A stretch of DNA of 64,000 nt from Litorimonas taeanensis (GTDB lineage: Bacteria > Pseudomonadota > Alphaproteobacteria > Caulobacterales > Maricaulaceae), in NCBI RefSeq assembly GCF_003634015.1, contig NZ_RBII01000001.1, positions 1,550,001-1,614,000 of the forward strand, given 5' to 3'. The notes beneath the pieces are model-generated. The model was not told the origin of the DNA and did no database searches. It saw only the letters and a list, made by a program, of their open reading frames with translations. Below are positions 55,319 through 63,989 of this stretch, one piece after another (the stretch's first letter is position 1; every line of letters starts with the position of its first letter). Both the position numbers and the translations under genes were made by a program.

Positions 55319-57402
55319 TAAGCCACGCCCATCACAGCAGGTCTTTCGCTCGCGCCAATCTCTTCATATGACACGACAGGATTTTTTACGCCCTTGGCAT
55401 TTAGGACAGAACGGATAAAGCGGCGGCGTTTAGAGGTCGTCGCAATCGCCGCATAAACCCCTTGCCTCGCTGAATTATCAAGTTGCTCCCGCACACTTTT
55501 TGCCAAGCGATTAAAATCATCAGGGGGCAGAGCGATATCGCGCCGCCCGCTTTCATCAATTTGTTCATTTTGTTGGAAATGCGTTTCCCATGTTGGGCCA
55601 ATTTGGACGAGCGGTAATCGGCCTTGATTGTCCCGTAATTTAGAAACAAATTGATAGCTGATACGGTGACGTACAAAATCGGCAAGCTGTTCAGTCGTAT
55701 TTAGGGCGCTCCGTCCTTCGGCAACCAGTTCTAAGATCAATGGAATATTACGGATTGAAATACGTTCTTCCAAAAGAAGCCTACATACGCCTTGGAGCAA
55801 TTCTAGAGGCACTTTGTCCGGGATAAATTCTTTGATAATTTTCTCGTTAGATTCCGCGCGCTCAGGGTCACTTACATTTTTAAACGTATCAAGGGTGTGG
55901 CGAAGCGTGCGGCGCGACAAGATCTTGGTAAAATTATCTTGTATCGTTTCAAGCAAATGTGTTGCTAAGACTTCAATTGGGGCGATAACCGTCAATCCAA
56001 ACATCATTAACTCATCTTCGTAGGATTTATCAACCCAGCGGGCTGGAGCCTGAAATACCGGTTCTCTCGTGTTGATGCCGGGGATTTGCGGATGTTCCTC
56101 AGGATCAATTAGGACCAATAATTTGTTTGATTTCAGTACTTGGCTCGCTATCTCTGTACCTTGAATTTTAATTTTATAGGTATCTTCATCCAGCAAAGCG
56201 TTATCCGTCAAACGTATTGCCGGAAGAATAAAGCCAAATTCTTTTGTGATAAATTTACGAATTTTTTGAACTCGCTGATCAAATCCGAAATCTTCTCCCA
56301 TAACTTGTGGGACAAGGTTTGGCGCTAACTCCACACTGATCTCATCAATATCTAAAGCGTCTCCGAGCTTTTGTGCTTCGGGTGTTTCTTCAACAACGGG
56401 CTCTGGGGTTTGCGCCTTTTTCTCTTCAGCTTCTTTGTTCAGATAAGCGCGGTAGGCTAGCCCTGCCAAAATCATAGCCCCTGCCATAAATGGTAAAAAT
56501 GGCAATCCCGGGAAAAAAGCGAATATTAACATAATCCCAGAAACTGCGCCAATGGCTGCTGGGTACTGACTAAACTGTTTAAAGAGCGCAAAATCTACTG
56601 TGCCCTCACCTCGGCCTTTAGAGAGTAAAAGACCCGCAGCAATTGAAATAATTACGGCAGGGATTTGTGAAACCAATCCATCCCCGACGGTAAGAACTGA
56701 ATAATTTTTGACGGCTTCACCCAGAGAAATTCCATGAACACCCACACCAATACCAATACCAGCTATTAAATTCAGCAGTGTAATCAGTATGCCTGCAACG
56801 GCATCGCCTTTCATAAATTTCGACACGCCATCAAGTGAGCCTAAAAAGGCTGTTTCTTCTTGCTCTGTAATACGGCGTGCACTGGCTTCTGCATGTGATA
56901 TCGCCCCTGCCGACAGATCTGCATCAATCGCCATTTGTTTCCCGGGCATAGCATCAAGAGCAAAGCGAGCGCCGACCTCTGCCATGCGCCCTGCGCCTTT
57001 TGCGATCACCATGAAATTCACGATGACAAGAACAGAGAAAACGATAAGTCCAATGAAGATATTGCCGCCCATGACGAACATGGCGAAACCTTCAATAACA
57101 CCGCCGGCTGCACTGGGCCCTGTATGCCCTTCCCCGATGATTAATTTTGTCGATGAAATATTAAGTGACAACCGCAATAGCAAAGCCGCCAATAGGACTG
57201 AGGGGAACGAGCTGAAATCTAGGGGGCGTTCAATAAAGAGCGTAATCGTAAAAATCAGAATAGCAAAAGCGAAAGATGCGGAAAGGCCAACATCTAATAC
57301 CCATGACGGCATTGGTAAAACCATCATGACAATGACAAACATTAAACCAACAGCCAGAAAAACGGTGGGGTTTTTAAATATGGAGCTTAGAGCTTTCGGC
57401 AT
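55318..57402 (-). CDS. flhA: Flagellar export gate protein FlhA
   Basis: A 694-residue membrane protein that forms the nonameric export gate. About eight helices lie in residues 14-330, with KGAGRMAEVGARFALDAMPGKQMAIDADLSAG as the conserved FHIPEP-type loop region. The cytoplasmic C-terminal domain (about 370-690) carries the substrate and chaperone docking surface, with VPLELLQGVCRLLLEERISIRN and a DNQGRLPLVQIGPTWE segment. Its charged linker EEKKAQTPEPVVEETPEA is acidic. The gene is 27 bp after fliQ. Confidence 0.95.
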   Translation of the reverse strand: MPKALSSIFKNPTVFLAVGLMFVIVMMVLPMPSWVLDVGLSASFAFAILIFTITLFIERPLDFSSFPSVLLAALLLRLSLNISSTKLIIGEGHTGPSAAGGVIEGFAMFVMGGNIFIGLIVFSVLVIVNFMVIAKGAGRMAEVGARFALDAMPGKQMAIDADLSAGAISHAEASARRITEQEETAFLGSLDGVSKFMKGDAVAGILITLLNLIAGIGIGVGVHGISLGEAVKNYSVLTVGDGLVSQIPAVIISIAAGLLLSKGRGEGTVDFALFKQFSQYPAAIGAVSGIMLIFAFFPGLPFLPFMAGAMILAGLAYRAYLNKEAEEKKAQTPEPVVEETPEAQKLGDALDIDEISVELAPNLVPQVMGEDFGFDQRVQKIRKFITKEFGFILPAIRLTDNALLDEDTYKIKIQGTEIASQVLKSNKLLVLIDPEEHPQIPGINTREPVFQAPARWVDKSYEDELMMFGLTVIAPIEVLATHLLETIQDNFTKILSRRTLRHTLDTFKNVSDPERAESNEKIIKEFIPDKVPLELLQGVCRLLLEERISIRNIPLILELVAEGRSALNTTEQLADFVRHRISYQFVSKLRDNQGRLPLVQIGPTWETHFQQNEQIDESGRRDIALPPDDFNRLAKSVREQLDNSARQGVYAAIATTSKRRRFIRSVLNAKGVKNPVVSYEEIGASERPAVMGVA

Positions 57403-57429
57403 ATCGTTTTAATTCAATCCTAAAAACCA

Positions 57430-57693
57430 TCAGCTGCTGATGATTGGAATAACAATCGTATCAAATAAATTCACACAGACTCGCGCCATAAACCCAGCTG
57501 TTGCAATAAATACGAGGAGCATCACCCCTAGCTTTGGCACAAAGGTCAGAGTCATTTCTTGGATTGAGGTTAAGGCTTGGAGCAAACCGACTAACATACC
57601 AACGAGTAGCGCCGCTAAGAGTAGCGGCGTTGCAATCAGAGCAGCACTCCAGAAAAACTGGCGCAAAATCGACAGAATTTCTGCGTCTGTCAT
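57430..57693 (-). CDS. fliQ: Flagellar export gate protein FliQ
   Basis: An 87-residue protein with two membrane helices (about 16-38 and 50-75) and the conserved LLVGMLVGLLQALTSIQEMTLTFVPK loop between them, here read as ALLVGMLVGLLQAL and IQEMTLTFVPK. FliQ is a small ring component of the export pore. The start overlaps the fliE stop by one base, and it is followed by flhA. Length and pattern are normal. Confidence 0.95.
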   Translation of the reverse strand: MTDAEILSILRQFFWSAALIATPLLLAALLVGMLVGLLQALTSIQEMTLTFVPKLGVMLLVFIATAGFMARVCVNLFDTIVIPIISS

Positions 57694-58007
57694 CAGATAG
57701 GCATCCTCAATAACTCTTGATAAGCTTCCACGACGCGGTTTCGGATAGTCACAGCTGTTTCTAACGCGACTTCGGCATTCGCCATCGCCTCGACGACGGA
57801 ATGTGCATCCGCTTGACCGCTTGCCATCATTTGTGTTTGTGTTTCCACATTCTCAAAGACTTGAGCAAAATCTTTTACGCCTTCAACAAGGGCGTTTTCG
57901 CCGCCGCCAACCTTAGAAACATCTGGGCTAGCGCCACCTGTTTCGTTTGACAAAGCTTGTTTGGCCATTTGATAGTGGCGCATCGCACCAATGGATGAGG
58001 GTTGCAT
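57693..58007 (-). CDS. fliE: Flagellar hook-basal body protein FliE
   Basis: A 104-residue rod-adaptor protein that joins the MS ring to the proximal rod. The C-terminal family signature is clear: a VVEAMANAEVALETAV helix, then RNRVVEAYQELLRMPI at the end. The N-terminal 40 residues are poorly conserved in this family. The gene follows flgC after about 26 bp and overlaps fliQ. Export occurs through the flagellar export gate encoded downstream. Confidence 0.93.
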   Translation of the reverse strand: MQPSSIGAMRHYQMAKQALSNETGGASPDVSKVGGGENALVEGVKDFAQVFENVETQTQMMASGQADAHSVVEAMANAEVALETAVTIRNRVVEAYQELLRMPI

Positions 58008-58033
58008 AGAAAGCTCCTGCTATTCTTTGCTTA

Positions 58034-58429
58034 TTAATCTCTAAGAAGATCAATAAGGCTGCGATACATTTGGGTGGCTTGGCGGAATGTCGATAAATTA
58101 GCTTCGTAAGAACGGCCGGCTTCACGCGCATCAGCAAGTTCAATCATCATATCGACATTAGACGACACAACAAAGCCGCTTGCATCTGCCAGTGGGTGAG
58201 ACGGATCATAAATTTGCTCGCCAGCAGATTGATCTAGCATCACTTGGTCAACCGCGACACGGTTTACATTGTTTATCTGATCCATTTCTTGAGCAAAGGT
58301 CATCATTTTTCGCTGATAACCATGTGTGTCGACATTCGATAAGTTTTCACTGGCTACACGAAGGCGAAATGATTGCACATTCATGCCTGCAGCGGCGGCG
58401 GTAATTGATTTTGAGATTGAGTTGTCCAT
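58034..58429 (-). CDS. flgC: Flagellar proximal rod protein FlgC
   Basis: A 131-residue rod component. Signatures are ASENLSNVDTHGYQRKM near residue 28 and the C-terminal FVVSSNVDMMIELADAREAGRSYEANLSTFRQ, with the NVDMMIELADAR portion diagnostic. It is assembled with FlgB, FliE, FlgF in the proximal rod and lacks a cleavable signal because it is exported by the flagellar system. It follows flgB by 26 bp. Confidence 0.95.
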   Translation of the reverse strand: MDNSISKSITAAAAGMNVQSFRLRVASENLSNVDTHGYQRKMMTFAQEMDQINNVNRVAVDQVMLDQSAGEQIYDPSHPLADASGFVVSSNVDMMIELADAREAGRSYEANLSTFRQATQMYRSLIDLLRD

Positions 58430-58455
58430 CCTAGACTACCCTTCACGTCTTGTTG

Positions 58456-58818
58456 TTATAAGTTTTTACCGATAGCCATTTTCATAAGTGACAATGATTT
58501 TTTATAAACCATCAGCGCCATTGCATGATCATTTTGTGTTTGCGCCGAGCGCATCATTTGGTCTTCCAGAGAAACAGAATTGCCATTTGGAGAGGTTGTA
58601 TCTCCCATATTGGACTCGATTGTTCGAAACTCGACTCCCGTTACGTCATCGCCTTTTTGAAGCGCTGCTTTATAAACGTCTGCAAAAGGTTGAAGGTCTT
58701 TAGCTTTGTAATTTGGGGTGTCGGAATTGGCTATATTTTCCGCAATAACCGCGTGCCTTTGGGCCGCGTGTGACGCCATAGAAGACGTCAGATTCACTAT
58801 ATTTGTGCTCTTCAGCAT
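58456..58818 (-). CDS. flgB: Flagellar proximal rod protein FlgB
   Basis: A 120-residue rod protein with the N-terminal HAVIAENIANSDTPNYKAKDL motif shared by axial flagellar proteins and a C-terminal helix QNDHAMALMVYKKSLSLMKMAIG. It is the first gene of the leftward operon. The 114 bp separating it from the divergent fliI gene should hold both promoters. I see TTAACCACGTTAA at 58841-58853, which resembles a CtrA half-site, but the spacing of the two TTAA is 5 and not 7. Confidence 0.95.
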   Translation of the reverse strand: MLKSTNIVNLTSSMASHAAQRHAVIAENIANSDTPNYKAKDLQPFADVYKAALQKGDDVTGVEFRTIESNMGDTTSPNGNSVSLEDQMMRSAQTQNDHAMALMVYKKSLSLMKMAIGKNL

Positions 58819-58932
58819 GGCGAGACAATCCTAGTCTAAGTTAACCACGTTAAGGTTTCGTACACTAAATAGTTGAACGATAAGTTAACAGATAAGAACA
58901 AAATATTAACATTCTTACGTCACAGCGCTCTT

Positions 58933-60261
58933 ATGACAGACCTTGAATCAGACTTAGGACAAGTCGATTTTACGCCCGTTATCCGTTATTTCGGGGAAAT
59001 TGTGCGTATTTCGGGCCAAACCTTGCATATTGCAGGGCTCAATCATCGCTTGGGACAAGGAGCTCTGATTGAAGTCCAACAAGATGACGGCCGAAAGGTT
59101 AAGGGCGAGGTTATCGGATTAGAACCTAAAACCGCTTTAGCCACCCTCCATGGAACGGCCTCTGATTTAAAGATAGGACAGCGCGTCGAGCATATCACCG
59201 AGCCCAAAATTTACCCTTCAATCGACTGGATTGGCCGCATCCTCAACCATGAAGGATTGGATATTGATGGGATAGAACCAAGGCGCGGGCAGCGCTCTGT
59301 AGCGCTCGAGGCATTGCCGCCCCCCGCTATTCGTAGAAAGGCGCTTGGGGTAAGATTGAACACTGGCGTGGCGGCCATCGATACATTTTTACCTTTATGC
59401 CAAGGTCAAAGAGTTGGCTTATTTGCAGGTTCTGGTGTGGGTAAATCCACCCTATTGGGCACCATCGCGCGATCGTCGAATGCGGACATTACTATCATCG
59501 CTTTAATTGGCGAAAGGGGCAGAGAAGTCCGCCATTTCGTAGATAAAATCTTGGGCCCACAAGGTATGAAGAAATCCATAGTTTTCGCAGCCACATCGGA
59601 TATGCCCTCTGCAATTAAACTTCGCACTGCACAACTCGCCATGGCCACGGCCGAATATTTCCGAGACGAAGGCAAGCAAGTTCTTTGTTTGTTTGATTCT
59701 CTGACGCGCTATGCTGAATCGCATAGAGACGTCGCCCTAAGCGCCGGTGAAGTCCCTGCCCTCAAAGCCTTTCCGCCTTCTACCTTTCGCTCTTTGGCGG
59801 CGCTGTGTGAGCGCTCTGGCCCTGGCGTGGATGGCAGTGGTGACATTACGGCCGTATTCAGCGTTCTTGTGGCAGGGTCTGACATGGAAGAACCCGTTGC
59901 TGATATTGTGAGAGGCATTTTGGACGGGCATATAATTTTAGCGCGCGAAATTGCAGAACGGGGCCGTTTCCCTGCCATTGACATTCGACGAAGCGTTTCA
60001 CGCTCATTACCGAGCGCGGCAACAGCAGAGGAAAATTCAGCTCTACAAATGGGCCGTGAACACATCATGCGTTACGAAGAAGCCGAAGCCATTATTCAGG
60101 CGGGTCTTTATGTGCAAGGTAGCGACCCAAAACTGGATAGAGCTATCGAGGTTTACCCAGCCTTAGAAAGTTTTATCGGCAATACAGAGGCACAGTCCAT
60201 TGAGGATAGTTTTAAAGCGCTTCACGCTGTCCTTGTAAAAGAAGAAGAGGCCTCGACTTAA
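58933..60261 (+). CDS. fliI: Flagellum-specific ATP synthase FliI
   Basis: A 442-residue export ATPase related to the F1 beta subunit. Walker A is GSGVGKST at 166-173; LIGERGREVRHFVDKILG, VLCLFDSLTRYAESHRDVALS with the Walker B LFDS, and TAVFSVLVAGSDMEEPVADIVRGILDGHI follow. It energises substrate unfolding at the gate made by the divergent operon. I start at ATG 58933, which gives the normal family length; a TTG at 58873 would add 20 residues. No strong ribosome binding site precedes either. It is convergent with the DUF1217 gene, 14 bp apart. Confidence 0.95.
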   Translation: MTDLESDLGQVDFTPVIRYFGEIVRISGQTLHIAGLNHRLGQGALIEVQQDDGRKVKGEVIGLEPKTALATLHGTASDLKIGQRVEHITEPKIYPSIDWIGRILNHEGLDIDGIEPRRGQRSVALEALPPPAIRRKALGVRLNTGVAAIDTFLPLCQGQRVGLFAGSGVGKSTLLGTIARSSNADITIIALIGERGREVRHFVDKILGPQGMKKSIVFAATSDMPSAIKLRTAQLAMATAEYFRDEGKQVLCLFDSLTRYAESHRDVALSAGEVPALKAFPPSTFRSLAALCERSGPGVDGSGDITAVFSVLVAGSDMEEPVADIVRGILDGHIILAREIAERGRFPAIDIRRSVSRSLPSAATAEENSALQMGREHIMRYEEAEAIIQAGLYVQGSDPKLDRAIEVYPALESFIGNTEAQSIEDSFKALHAVLVKEEEAST

Positions 60262-60275
60262 ACGCCGCTTATGCC

Positions 60276-61115
60276 TTAGCCATTCGAGAGGATGATATTT
60301 AGCAGGCTTGATGAGCCAAAACCTGAACTGGCACTGCTCAGCAAGGACAGAGCTGTCGCCCCTGTTGTCAAAGCTGTGGGGCCTGCGTCAATTTCTTCTC
60401 TCAATAGGTAATTTTGAATGAGATCTGCTACGACCTCTGGATCACTGAAAGACTCAATGGATTTGTCACCATATTTGGCGTTCATCTTGTCAGAAAAAAT
60501 TTCCCGTTGTTTATCAATGTCTAGATTTGCAAACGAACTAGGCAGGTTAAAGGCGGATTCCAACACTGTTCGCATGGGTACAGATGCCATGAGTTGGAAC
60601 CATCCCCCACTCTCCGTCGAGCCTTGCCCTACATAATCCGCAATTTTACGCTCAAAATTCAGTGCTAGCCGCATCGTTTCATCGACATTCCCGACTTCCA
60701 CCTCGAAACTCTGGCGTTCATAGTCTGCCATTATGTCATCTATATTTGTCTGGAAAAGTTTTAAGTCACCATTGGTGAAATCAAATCGTTCAGCGAAGGC
60801 TAGATAATCCGCATTACCCAAGCGGCGGGCAAAAGCGGTACTTTCCGTGACGCCTTCTTCTAATACTTTACGAACGAAGGCCCCTTTATCAATTTCATCA
60901 CCGAGGCCAAAAGCGCCTAAGGCCACGCTTAACAGACGTCTGTCTCCCATGAAATCATCAAGGGTTTTAACATTGCCGATATTTTCATTGAAATATTCAA
61001 GTTCTCTTGAAACTTCAGGAGATTGAGAAAAAATCTCTTCTTGGCGCGGGAGGGTTTGTTGAAGAAAATTCCACCCTGCGAGTCCGGTCGTCGGTATGAC
61101 GGGCGTGAAAGCCAT
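60276..61115 (-). CDS. DUF1217 flagellar-region protein
   Basis: A 279-residue protein of DUF1217, a family found in flagellar gene clusters of alphaproteobacteria, with unknown function. It begins with FTPVIPTTGLAGWNFLQ and contains LSVALGAFGLGDEIDKGAFVRKVLEEGV, a RLGNADYLAFAERFDF helix and a Ser/Gly-rich C-terminus. It lacks a signal peptide, so if secreted it would use the flagellar export pathway. It starts 3 bp after flbT and closes the flagellin-flaF-flbT unit. Confidence 0.82.
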   Translation of the reverse strand: MAFTPVIPTTGLAGWNFLQQTLPRQEEIFSQSPEVSRELEYFNENIGNVKTLDDFMGDRRLLSVALGAFGLGDEIDKGAFVRKVLEEGVTESTAFARRLGNADYLAFAERFDFTNGDLKLFQTNIDDIMADYERQSFEVEVGNVDETMRLALNFERKIADYVGQGSTESGGWFQLMASVPMRTVLESAFNLPSSFANLDIDKQREIFSDKMNAKYGDKSIESFSDPEVVADLIQNYLLREEIDAGPTALTTGATALSLLSSASSGFGSSSLLNIILSNG

Positions 61116-61118
61116 AAA

Positions 61119-61622
61119 TTATGCAGAGCGCGCGGTTTCCAACTCTCGTGTCATAGAGTTGGTTTGAGGCGAGTTGGTTTGAGGCGAGTTGGCCTTTGGC
61201 GTTAATGTTACAGGGTCATTTTTCCGGTGACGATTGAGCAACTCTTCCTCGATTGTTAGTAGAGATTTCAATGTATAAAGGACCGAGTAATAACGGCCTT
61301 TAAGGAAAGCCAGCATTGCTTTTTCTAACGGTATTTGCATTGGCGTTCCTTCGAACACAGCTTTCAATGCGTCTAAACCCGCTTTAACATCTTTATCCAT
61401 TTCCTCGGCTTTGCAATCGCTTGAGAGGATCATTTGTACGGCATAATACACACGCTTCACAGGCGTATTCACGTCATTTGGATGCAAGGCATCACTCATT
61501 CGAAGGACATGAGTATCATCATTTGGAATACAAATTTGTGAGCGCTTATCACCGTTCACCAGAAGCGCACCATTTACCAAAAACTTTTCGTTTGGTTTAA
61601 GACTAATGACAAGACCAGACAT
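61119..61622 (-). CDS. flbT: Flagellin mRNA regulator FlbT
   Basis: A 167-residue FlbT protein, in Caulobacter a post-transcriptional repressor that destabilises flagellin mRNA by acting on its 5' leader until the hook is complete. Family segments: LVISLKPNEKFLVNGALLVNGD at the N-terminus and the ARIRLP/DALHPNDVNTPVKRVYYAVQMIL-type centre, then MLAFLKGRYYSVLYTLKSLLTIEE. A C-terminal tail of about 25 residues, KANSPQTNSPQTNSMTRE, is longer than usual and is a tandem repeat at DNA level. It overlaps the flaF stop by one base. Confidence 0.93.
   Translation of the reverse strand: MSGLVISLKPNEKFLVNGALLVNGDKRSQICIPNDDTHVLRMSDALHPNDVNTPVKRVYYAVQMILSSDCKAEEMDKDVKAGLDALKAVFEGTPMQIPLEKAMLAFLKGRYYSVLYTLKSLLTIEEELLNRHRKNDPVTLTPKANSPQTNSPQTNSMTRELETARSA
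61156..61192 (-). repeat. Tandem 15-bp repeat inside flbT
   Basis: GAGTTGGTTTGAGGC (plus-strand reading) is repeated at 61156-61170 and 61171-61185, and a third copy is broken off at 61192. It encodes the repeated N-S-P-Q-T residues of the FlbT tail. The repeat number could vary by slippage without breaking the frame. Confidence 0.9.
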
Positions 61623-62035
61623 TAGGCGACCTCTTGCATTGTCTGTGGTGCGTTCTTATTCGCCATTAAAGAGGCTTTTAACCCGATAATAACAGAGTCA
61701 TTAATTTCGACCAATATCGACATACCGGCTTCGCCTCTAAATACACGTTTTGTGTGATTTTGGGTAAATTCGGCCAATGAAATCAAGTTTTGCTTGATAG
61801 GCAGCGGAAGAGAATTCTCTTCGCTTACGAGATCACAAAATAGAATGTTCCAAAGCTTAGCATTGTCAATCAAGGCCTGCGCCATGACAGGGTTTAATTT
61901 GGTTGATTCTTTGGAAACTTGAGCGCGAAGTCGCGCTGTGATCGAAGAGAACAATTGCAGCTCTATATGTTTGTCAGACGCGGTTTGTCTTTGTGATTGA
62001 CCATAGCCGCGGAGCGCATTTTGTTTCTGATCCAT
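61622..62035 (-). CDS. flaF: Flagellin biosynthesis regulator FlaF
   Basis: A 137-residue FlaF protein, which in Caulobacter is needed for flagellin translation or secretion and works against FlbT. Family segments: ALRGYGQSQRQTASDKHIELQLFSSITARL at the N-terminus, LNPVMAQALIDNAKLWNILFCDLVSEENSLP in the middle and ISLAEFTQNHTKRVF. It overlaps flbT by one base and is separated from the flagellin gene by a strong hairpin (62073-62097). Confidence 0.93.
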   Translation of the reverse strand: MDQKQNALRGYGQSQRQTASDKHIELQLFSSITARLRAQVSKESTKLNPVMAQALIDNAKLWNILFCDLVSEENSLPLPIKQNLISLAEFTQNHTKRVFRGEAGMSILVEINDSVIIGLKASLMANKNAPQTMQEVA

Positions 62036-62072
62036 ACTCTTATCTTCTCAAATACTTTGGGAATTTTAGAAG

Positions 62073-62097
62073 GCCAAAGCGGAGCATCCGCTTTGGC
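62073..62097 (-). terminator. Hairpin between flagellin and flaF
   Basis: A perfect 10-bp stem GCCAAAGCGG-AGCAT-CCGCTTTGGC (plus reading). In the gene direction it is followed by CTTCTAAAATTC and not by a clean T-tract. It may be a partial terminator or an mRNA 3'-end protector that sets flagellin above flaF-flbT expression. Confidence 0.7.
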
Positions 62098-62119
62098 TAT
62101 TTTTAGGTCATTATTGTTT

Positions 62120-63394
62120 CTATCTGAATAGAGCCAATAGTGTTTGTGGGTTTTGGTTAGCAATTGTAAGGGCCTGGACACCTAGCTGCTGTTGAACCTG
62201 TAGAGACTGAAGACGCGCAGACGCTTCTTCAAGGTTTGCATCAGTCAATGCGCCAATACCTGTTTTCAAGCTGTCAGCCAAAGTCGTGATGAATTCATTT
62301 TGGTTATCAATACGGCTTTGCTTTGAACCAAAGAACGCTGTTGCGTCGATAGCAGTTTGAAGAAGCGCATCAATTTCGCCCAATGCAGACGTTGCACCCT
62401 CAGATGTTGAAATATCAAGGTCAGAAAGAGCGGCTAGACCACCTGCAGCTCTTTCTTCAACAGCTTCAATGATTGTCGCCGCACCATCCAAAGCGATATC
62501 TTCAGTTCCGCCGCCATTTGGTACATTGTTTGTAAAGGTGATTACAACGTTATCTGATGCGGGGTCTGCCGCTGGCGTTGTAATTGAGGCCGTCGTGTTA
62601 GCAATTGCATTAGGGCCGTTTGTTAGCTCCTCAACCAAGCCAGCAGCGACATCATTGATATCGTCACCTTCTTGGGCCGTGTAAGTGAAAGTTACGGCAG
62701 CACCACCATTTGGCGTTGCATCAAAGCTATAAGTTGAACCTGCAGTAACGGCACCCGCACCACCTTGGATAGTAATTGTGTCAGTACCACCATCATCAGC
62801 TGCTGAACCTGAACCGAAAGTAATAAAGCCTGCTTCGCCACTAGAAGCTGCGCCGCCCGCAACTGCTGTCACAGCAGTCGTTGTAGTCAAATCTTGACGC
62901 GCTACAGCAACGTTACCTGTCGTTACTGTACCGTCTGTGCCGCGGTTCAATGAAGACAAGACTGAAACAGCGTCGCCATCTTTAAGAAGGTTTTGACCGT
63001 TAAATGAAGCCGCTTCAACAATTGAGCTAATTGTTGATGTGATTTCAGCAAGATCTGTTTGATATTTTGCACGGTCACTATCTGTAACTGATGCATCATT
63101 TGCAGCAACGATAGCAGCTTTGGCATCTTGTAGAAGCTCTGTAACTTGTTCAGCACCAGCCTGAGCGACGCCAATTGTAGCAGAACCAAGGTTCAAGCTG
63201 TCAGAAACTTGTGAGAAGCTGTCAACGTCGGCTTGCATAACTGTCGCGATTGACCAGATAGCCGCATTGTCAGATGAAGATGAGATTTTTTTACCTGTTG
63301 AGATTTCGCTCTGAACAGAGGCAAGATTATTATTGATACCACGTAGTGTACCGAGAGCGACCATTGCGCTGTTGTTAGTAAGAATACTAGACAT
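62120..63394 (-). CDS. Flagellin
   Basis: A 424-residue filament protein. The conserved D0/D1 N-terminus (about 1-150: TNNSAMVALGTLRGINNNLASVQ, then STGKKISSSSDNAAIWSIA) and C-terminus (ending with LQVQQQLGVQALTIANQNPQTLLALFR) are intact. The centre (about 170-330) carries a Gly-, Thr- and Ala-rich insertion with a TYSFDATPNGGAAVTFTYTA segment of the flagellin hook-IN type, making it roughly 150 residues longer than C. crescentus flagellins. AAGGA precedes the ATG by eight bases. The 217-bp leader upstream is the expected target of FlbT. Export uses the flagellar gate. Confidence 0.95.
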   Translation of the reverse strand: MSSILTNNSAMVALGTLRGINNNLASVQSEISTGKKISSSSDNAAIWSIATVMQADVDSFSQVSDSLNLGSATIGVAQAGAEQVTELLQDAKAAIVAANDASVTDSDRAKYQTDLAEITSTISSIVEAASFNGQNLLKDGDAVSVLSSLNRGTDGTVTTGNVAVARQDLTTTTAVTAVAGGAASSGEAGFITFGSGSAADDGGTDTITIQGGAGAVTAGSTYSFDATPNGGAAVTFTYTAQEGDDINDVAAGLVEELTNGPNAIANTTASITTPAADPASDNVVITFTNNVPNGGGTEDIALDGAATIIEAVEERAAGGLAALSDLDISTSEGATSALGEIDALLQTAIDATAFFGSKQSRIDNQNEFITTLADSLKTGIGALTDANLEEASARLQSLQVQQQLGVQALTIANQNPQTLLALFR

Positions 63395-63611
63395 AGGTTT
63401 TTCCTTTTTTCACCGATAGGCGTTTTTATTGAGATATTTCCCGAATTGTCCCTTGCGGAACCCCTAAGTCATCCTTGACGTGATTGCCGGACATGAAGCC
63501 CAAAACCACAAACTCTCCTGAGTTGTATTCTCTACTAAGCTGGAAATAATAATTAATAGTAAACCGATATAAATATTTTTGGCAGTTTCTGTTCAGGTTC
63601 CATACAGGTCG

Positions 63612-63989
63612 TTAAACAAGCTTATTACGGAGGCCATGCTGGTCTTCCATATAGAGTGTCTTCCCGAACCGGTTATAGGCCCCTACTTTTTTTTCTGTAT
63701 TTCGAATAACTGACAGCTGTTTATAGGCAAGTCGGACACTATTAATGGCCGACTTCATTAAATAGTCATTCTCTTTGAGAATACTTTCTAGCCGTTTAAG
63801 GTCTTCAGCAAGGGCTGGTTTATCTTGGGCCCCTACCTCTGACTGTAAACCAGCCTCTAATTGTTTCATTAAATTAGACTTAGCCGACAAAGTGTCCTTC
63901 ATCGTCGTATAAACACCGGATCGCAGCTCTGTGTTCTCTGCTTTTACCACTTTCATGAGCGCCGAAAGCGTCGCTTTAAGATTTGACAT
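63612..63989 (-). CDS. FlgN-like flagellar export chaperone (tentative)
   Basis: A 125-residue helical protein with the FlgN pattern: LSALMKVVKAENTELRSG near the start, then long amphipathic helices (LKRLESILKENDYLMKSAINSVRLAYKQL) and a short YNRFGKTLYMEDQHG segment near the end. FlgN-type chaperones protect hook-filament junction proteins FlgK and FlgL before export. Sequence similarity in this family is poor, so the call depends on helical content, length and the adjacent flagellin gene. It may be the last gene of an upstream operon that extends beyond the window. Confidence 0.6.
   Translation of the reverse strand: MSNLKATLSALMKVVKAENTELRSGVYTTMKDTLSAKSNLMKQLEAGLQSEVGAQDKPALAEDLKRLESILKENDYLMKSAINSVRLAYKQLSVIRNTEKKVGAYNRFGKTLYMEDQHGLRNKLV

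Noticed and set aside
58841-58853. CtrA-box-like TTAACCACGTTAA between flgB and fliI
   Set aside because: The two TTAA elements are 5 bp apart and the CtrA consensus requires 7. The position is attractive but the pattern is not good enough.
63395-63611. Sigma-54 or sigma-28 promoter of flagellin
   Set aside because: No GG-N10-GC pair or TAAA...GCCGATAA-like pair was found on the minus strand by eye.
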